This document shows positions 62,126-64,000 of a DNA stretch of 64,000 nt, piece by piece (the stretch's first letter is position 1; every line of letters begins with the position of its first letter). Under the pieces are notes generated by a model, which saw nothing but the letters and a program-made list of their open reading frames with translations, was not told where the DNA came from and did not search any database. This stretch comes from Pseudochryseolinea flava (GTDB lineage: Bacteria; Bacteroidota; Bacteroidia; Cytophagales; Cyclobacteriaceae). Position numbers and translations under genes: made by a program. The stretch covers positions 310,001 through 374,000 of the forward strand of contig NZ_QMFY01000003.1 of assembly GCF_003286915.1 (NCBI RefSeq), in the 5' to 3' direction.

Positions 62126-62674
62126 CTATTCAAATGTGCCTAAGCATTTGTTGAATACAACGCCACGTCGACTAAATTTTATACGACACGTTTGTACGGA
62201 ATCGTTATCTACGTCTTGCGTATCAACTTTTTTCAAAAAACATGGAATCATTCCATACACATCCAATTCGTAAAACATACGTGCTTGCCCTGCGAAACCC
62301 TGATCACTTTTGTATTGAACTCTGTAGTCATCAACAATCCATTCTTTTACAACGCTCTCAGTGCCATGGAATGCGAAGGCCCAAGCAACAAAGTAAAGGA
62401 CAAAAAACAGACACGCCATCGTTACCAACGCACTGACTATCCTTCGCCCTGGCTTGAGGTCAGCCGACAGATAGGCATAAGCACTACTTATTGCCAAAAA
62501 CAAAAAAATTATCTGAAATCCCGCTATGCTGAATTGATATTTAAACAACAATGGTGTAAGGCAAATACTCGCGGCAATTAGAATGTAAAGATTATATCTC
62601 CGAGGAAGATTGTATTCCAGTAGCGCGCCAAACAACGGGGCCAATAAAAAAGTAAAAATGTGGTCTCTCGCCAT
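62126..62674 (-). CDS. membrane protein of unknown function (182 aa)
   Basis: Four predicted membrane helices in the first 120 residues (FTFLLAPLFGALLEYNL, LYILIAASICLTPLLFKYQ, IIFLFLAISSAYAYL, SALVTMACLFFVLYFVAWAFAF). A soluble C-terminal part holds two Cys (MIPCFLKK, QTCRIKF) and is basic at the end. No family recognised. It is 39 bp before the 218-aa gene, same strand. Confidence 0.72.
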   Translation of the reverse strand: MARDHIFTFLLAPLFGALLEYNLPRRYNLYILIAASICLTPLLFKYQFSIAGFQIIFLFLAISSAYAYLSADLKPGRRIVSALVTMACLFFVLYFVAWAFAFHGTESVVKEWIVDDYRVQYKSDQGFAGQARMFYELDVYGMIPCFLKKVDTQDVDNDSVQTCRIKFSRRGVVFNKCLGTFE

Positions 62675-62856
62675 GGATTTAAAATTACCTCCGTCGCCAG
62701 ATTATAGAATCATGCTCCGGATATTGGGGTTGCTTGACAAATGTAACGAAATGTTAAATCAGGAGATGCAATAGCAGCGCCTTTTAGTCGACCACTAGAC
62801 AAATTAAACCGATTACCTGACAAATGGGCGAATGCGAGGTTCGATAAATCGAACTA

Positions 62857-63465
62857 TCAATTCGCTACACTGTTACAGCGCATTTTTATCTTCGCATTCA
62901 ACGCACGTATTTCATTCCGGTGAATTTCCCTCACCTGCTCAATGTTTAATGTTCCACCCAGTATGATCATCTCTTTATGATCAAACCTTTTCCCAAGGCG
63001 ATCGTCGAGCATTACGTTTTCCATACTCTGAGCGATACCAGTCTCTAGCAAAAAGTGATTGGGATGACCCGCTGTACAAATCACGATACCATACCGAACT
63101 GTTTTCATTTTCTCAGGCCTATCTTGATGGCCATAAGCATATCCAACGGCGTACACGCGATCGAACCAACCCTTTAATTTGGCTGGACAATCACTCCACC
63201 ACACCGGATATACAAAAATGATACAGTCGGCACGTTGAATCTTTGCATGCTCCTTAATCACATCCTCGGGCAACGCCAGCTGAATCTTCCCAAAGCCTTC
63301 ACGCTCATACTCCTGCTCAGTCATGTCAGTCTGAAAATCATTTGCATATAAGTCCGAGACTTCAATGTGCCACTGCTCCGCTGCAAGGGTTTGTTGCAAC
63401 TGCTGCAGGACATTAAAGGTGTAAGACTCTTTGCTCGGGTGACTGTAAATGATTAAGATGTTCAT
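62857..63465 (-). CDS. NAD(P)H-dependent flavodoxin-fold oxidoreductase (quinone reductase-like)
   Basis: Two-electron quinone or electrophile reductase of the MdaB/KefF/NQO2-like group. Flavin (FMN/FAD) binding: IIYSHPSKESYTFNVLQQL at the N-terminus and FVYPVWWSDCPAKLKGWFDRV in the middle (phosphate and isoalloxazine contacts); AGHPNHF is near 140. 202 aa, normal length. It likely protects against quinones or oxidants. It stands alone between the 182-aa gene and endonuclease V, with spacers of about 180 and 90 bp. Confidence 0.9.
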   Translation of the reverse strand: MNILIIYSHPSKESYTFNVLQQLQQTLAAEQWHIEVSDLYANDFQTDMTEQEYEREGFGKIQLALPEDVIKEHAKIQRADCIIFVYPVWWSDCPAKLKGWFDRVYAVGYAYGHQDRPEKMKTVRYGIVICTAGHPNHFLLETGIAQSMENVMLDDRLGKRFDHKEMIILGGTLNIEQVREIHRNEIRALNAKIKMRCNSVAN

Positions 63466-63557
63466 CGGTGCCTGAAAAATATCTCAAAAAATATCGATTC
63501 TTACGAGATCATTCAAGAATCAGGTCAACGAAATTTATAGCGTTAACATCTACATGA

Positions 63558-64000
63558 TCAAGTTTTAGTAAGCATATCCAAATGCTTCAACAAAGTAGGA
63601 ATTCTATATTCACCACCCATACTTTTGACAAGGTCAGCCGCCTTTTCTTTATCGATACCAATCGATGTGATGTAGAGTGGATTTTTACTTTCGCCTCTGA
63701 ATACAAACGTTTTATTGTCCACGATTGTGGCAAAATTAGTTTTAGCAACGCCAATAACCGGCACTTTAACAGTCAGCGCTTGATAAAGATGTCCACCGAG
63801 TCCGAGTTTTCCTTCGTCGTCTAGAAAAACATATCCGTCAACAAGAATAGCTTGAACATTCCTGCAATCTATCTGTTTCAATAAACTTAGAATGCATGGC
63901 AATTCGCGTTTGTAGAATTCACCTGGCGTGTATTCCGCAATGCCTTCAAGAACTTCAGCATAGACCTGAAAATTATCTACCTGCGTCCATTGCTCGAATG
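63558..64000 (-). CDS. nfi: endonuclease V (deoxyinosine 3'-endonuclease), C-terminal part, cut by window edge
   Basis: Repair enzyme that nicks DNA one base 3' of deoxyinosine and related lesions. The visible 147 codons include YTPGEFYKRELPCILSLL, the metal/substrate segment VDGYVFLDDEGKLGLGGHLY (Asp and Glu residues of the active site), and VPVIGVAKTNF, all typical of the family. The N-terminus with the first catalytic Asp lies beyond the window. It ends at TAG near 63558 with no terminator seen. Confidence 0.92.
   Translation of the reverse strand, partial: FEQWTQVDNFQVYAEVLEGIAEYTPGEFYKRELPCILSLLKQIDCRNVQAILVDGYVFLDDEGKLGLGGHLYQALTVKVPVIGVAKTNFATIVDNKTFVFRGESKNPLYITSIGIDKEKAADLVKSMGGEYRIPTLLKHLDMLTKT

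Noticed and set aside
62839-62854. GTTCGA-TAAA-TCGAAC palindrome beside the flavodoxin-like oxidoreductase
   Set aside because: Only 6 bp, no T tract, located past the stop; too weak to call a terminator or operator.
1-64000. tRNA, rRNA, CRISPR, transposase, integrase or attachment sites
   Set aside because: No tRNA T-loop/anticodon patterns, no regularly spaced direct repeats, no transposase or integrase motif was found on reading both strands.

Overview
The window looks like chromosomal DNA of a gliding-type Bacteroidota, most likely order Cytophagales (Chryseolinea/Ohtaekwangia-like). The grounds are gldA-gldF-gldG beside dnaN, CHASE3 and Y_Y_Y signalling proteins, DUF4097, DUF4369 and DUF3857 families, few Shine-Dalgarno sites, and a TAnnTTTG-type promoter element before ndh. 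This placement is inferred from gene content, not from a marker gene. No rRNA, tRNA, CRISPR array, prophage, transposase or integrase was seen.

Layout. 0-0.4 kb: 5' part of rpoN (-). 0.6-2 kb: CHASE3 histidine kinase (+). 2-8 kb: a group of small and stress-type genes: acidic 77-aa protein, two small membrane/secreted proteins, DUF3606, an SDR oxidoreductase, YihY/BrkB, an AI-2E/PerM transporter, a 54-aa DUF1328 membrane protein, and a poxvirus-type topoisomerase IB. 8-15.5 kb: outer-membrane assembly pair TamB-like/TamA-like (-). 15.6-17.3 kb: Tat-exported Gfo/Idh/MocA oxidoreductase with an acidic disordered protein. 17.5-20.1 kb: glycosyltransferase, then a 660-bp non-coding stretch with a textbook TPP riboswitch and terminator but no thiamine gene, then a lipoprotein esterase. 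20.2-23.3 kb: ECF sigma - HEAT membrane protein - two DUF4097 proteins (operon, -). 23.5-30.8 kb: a PAS/CHASE3 histidine kinase with a frameshifted N-terminus, a large Y_Y_Y/LuxR-type regulator, and two GH16 beta-glucanases. 31-34.7 kb: DUF3857 protein, YfcE-type phosphoesterase and two hypotheticals. 34.7-40.3 kb: gldA-gldF-gldG-DUF4340-dnaN (-). 40.4-43.4 kb: two tandem DUF4369/thioredoxin paralogues, the second broken by one extra base. 44-51.7 kb: polyprenyl synthase, MscS-like channel + CorA, coiled-coil lipoprotein, NDH-2 + Kup. 51.7-62.7 kb: repeat-rich spacer, then a one-strand run of small, mostly lineage-specific proteins (DUF695, TPR, SRPBCC, two SMI1/KNR4-like, CPBP protease). 62.8-64 kb: flavodoxin-fold oxidoreductase and endonuclease V (cut by the window edge).

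How parts work together. Envelope building and surface functions dominate: TamA/TamB, Gld ABC components, lipoproteins, GH16 enzymes and their regulator, ion channels and K+/Mg2+ transport. The sigma/HEAT/DUF4097 operon is probably a self-contained cell-envelope response unit. Its two terminal products both carry a Cys-x-x-Cys pair, one inside a His/Asp-rich insert. The least explained elements are the orphan TPP riboswitch with the inverted repeat behind it, the two single-base frameshifts, and the intergenic repeat families at 47.2-47.45 and 51.66-52.1 kb.
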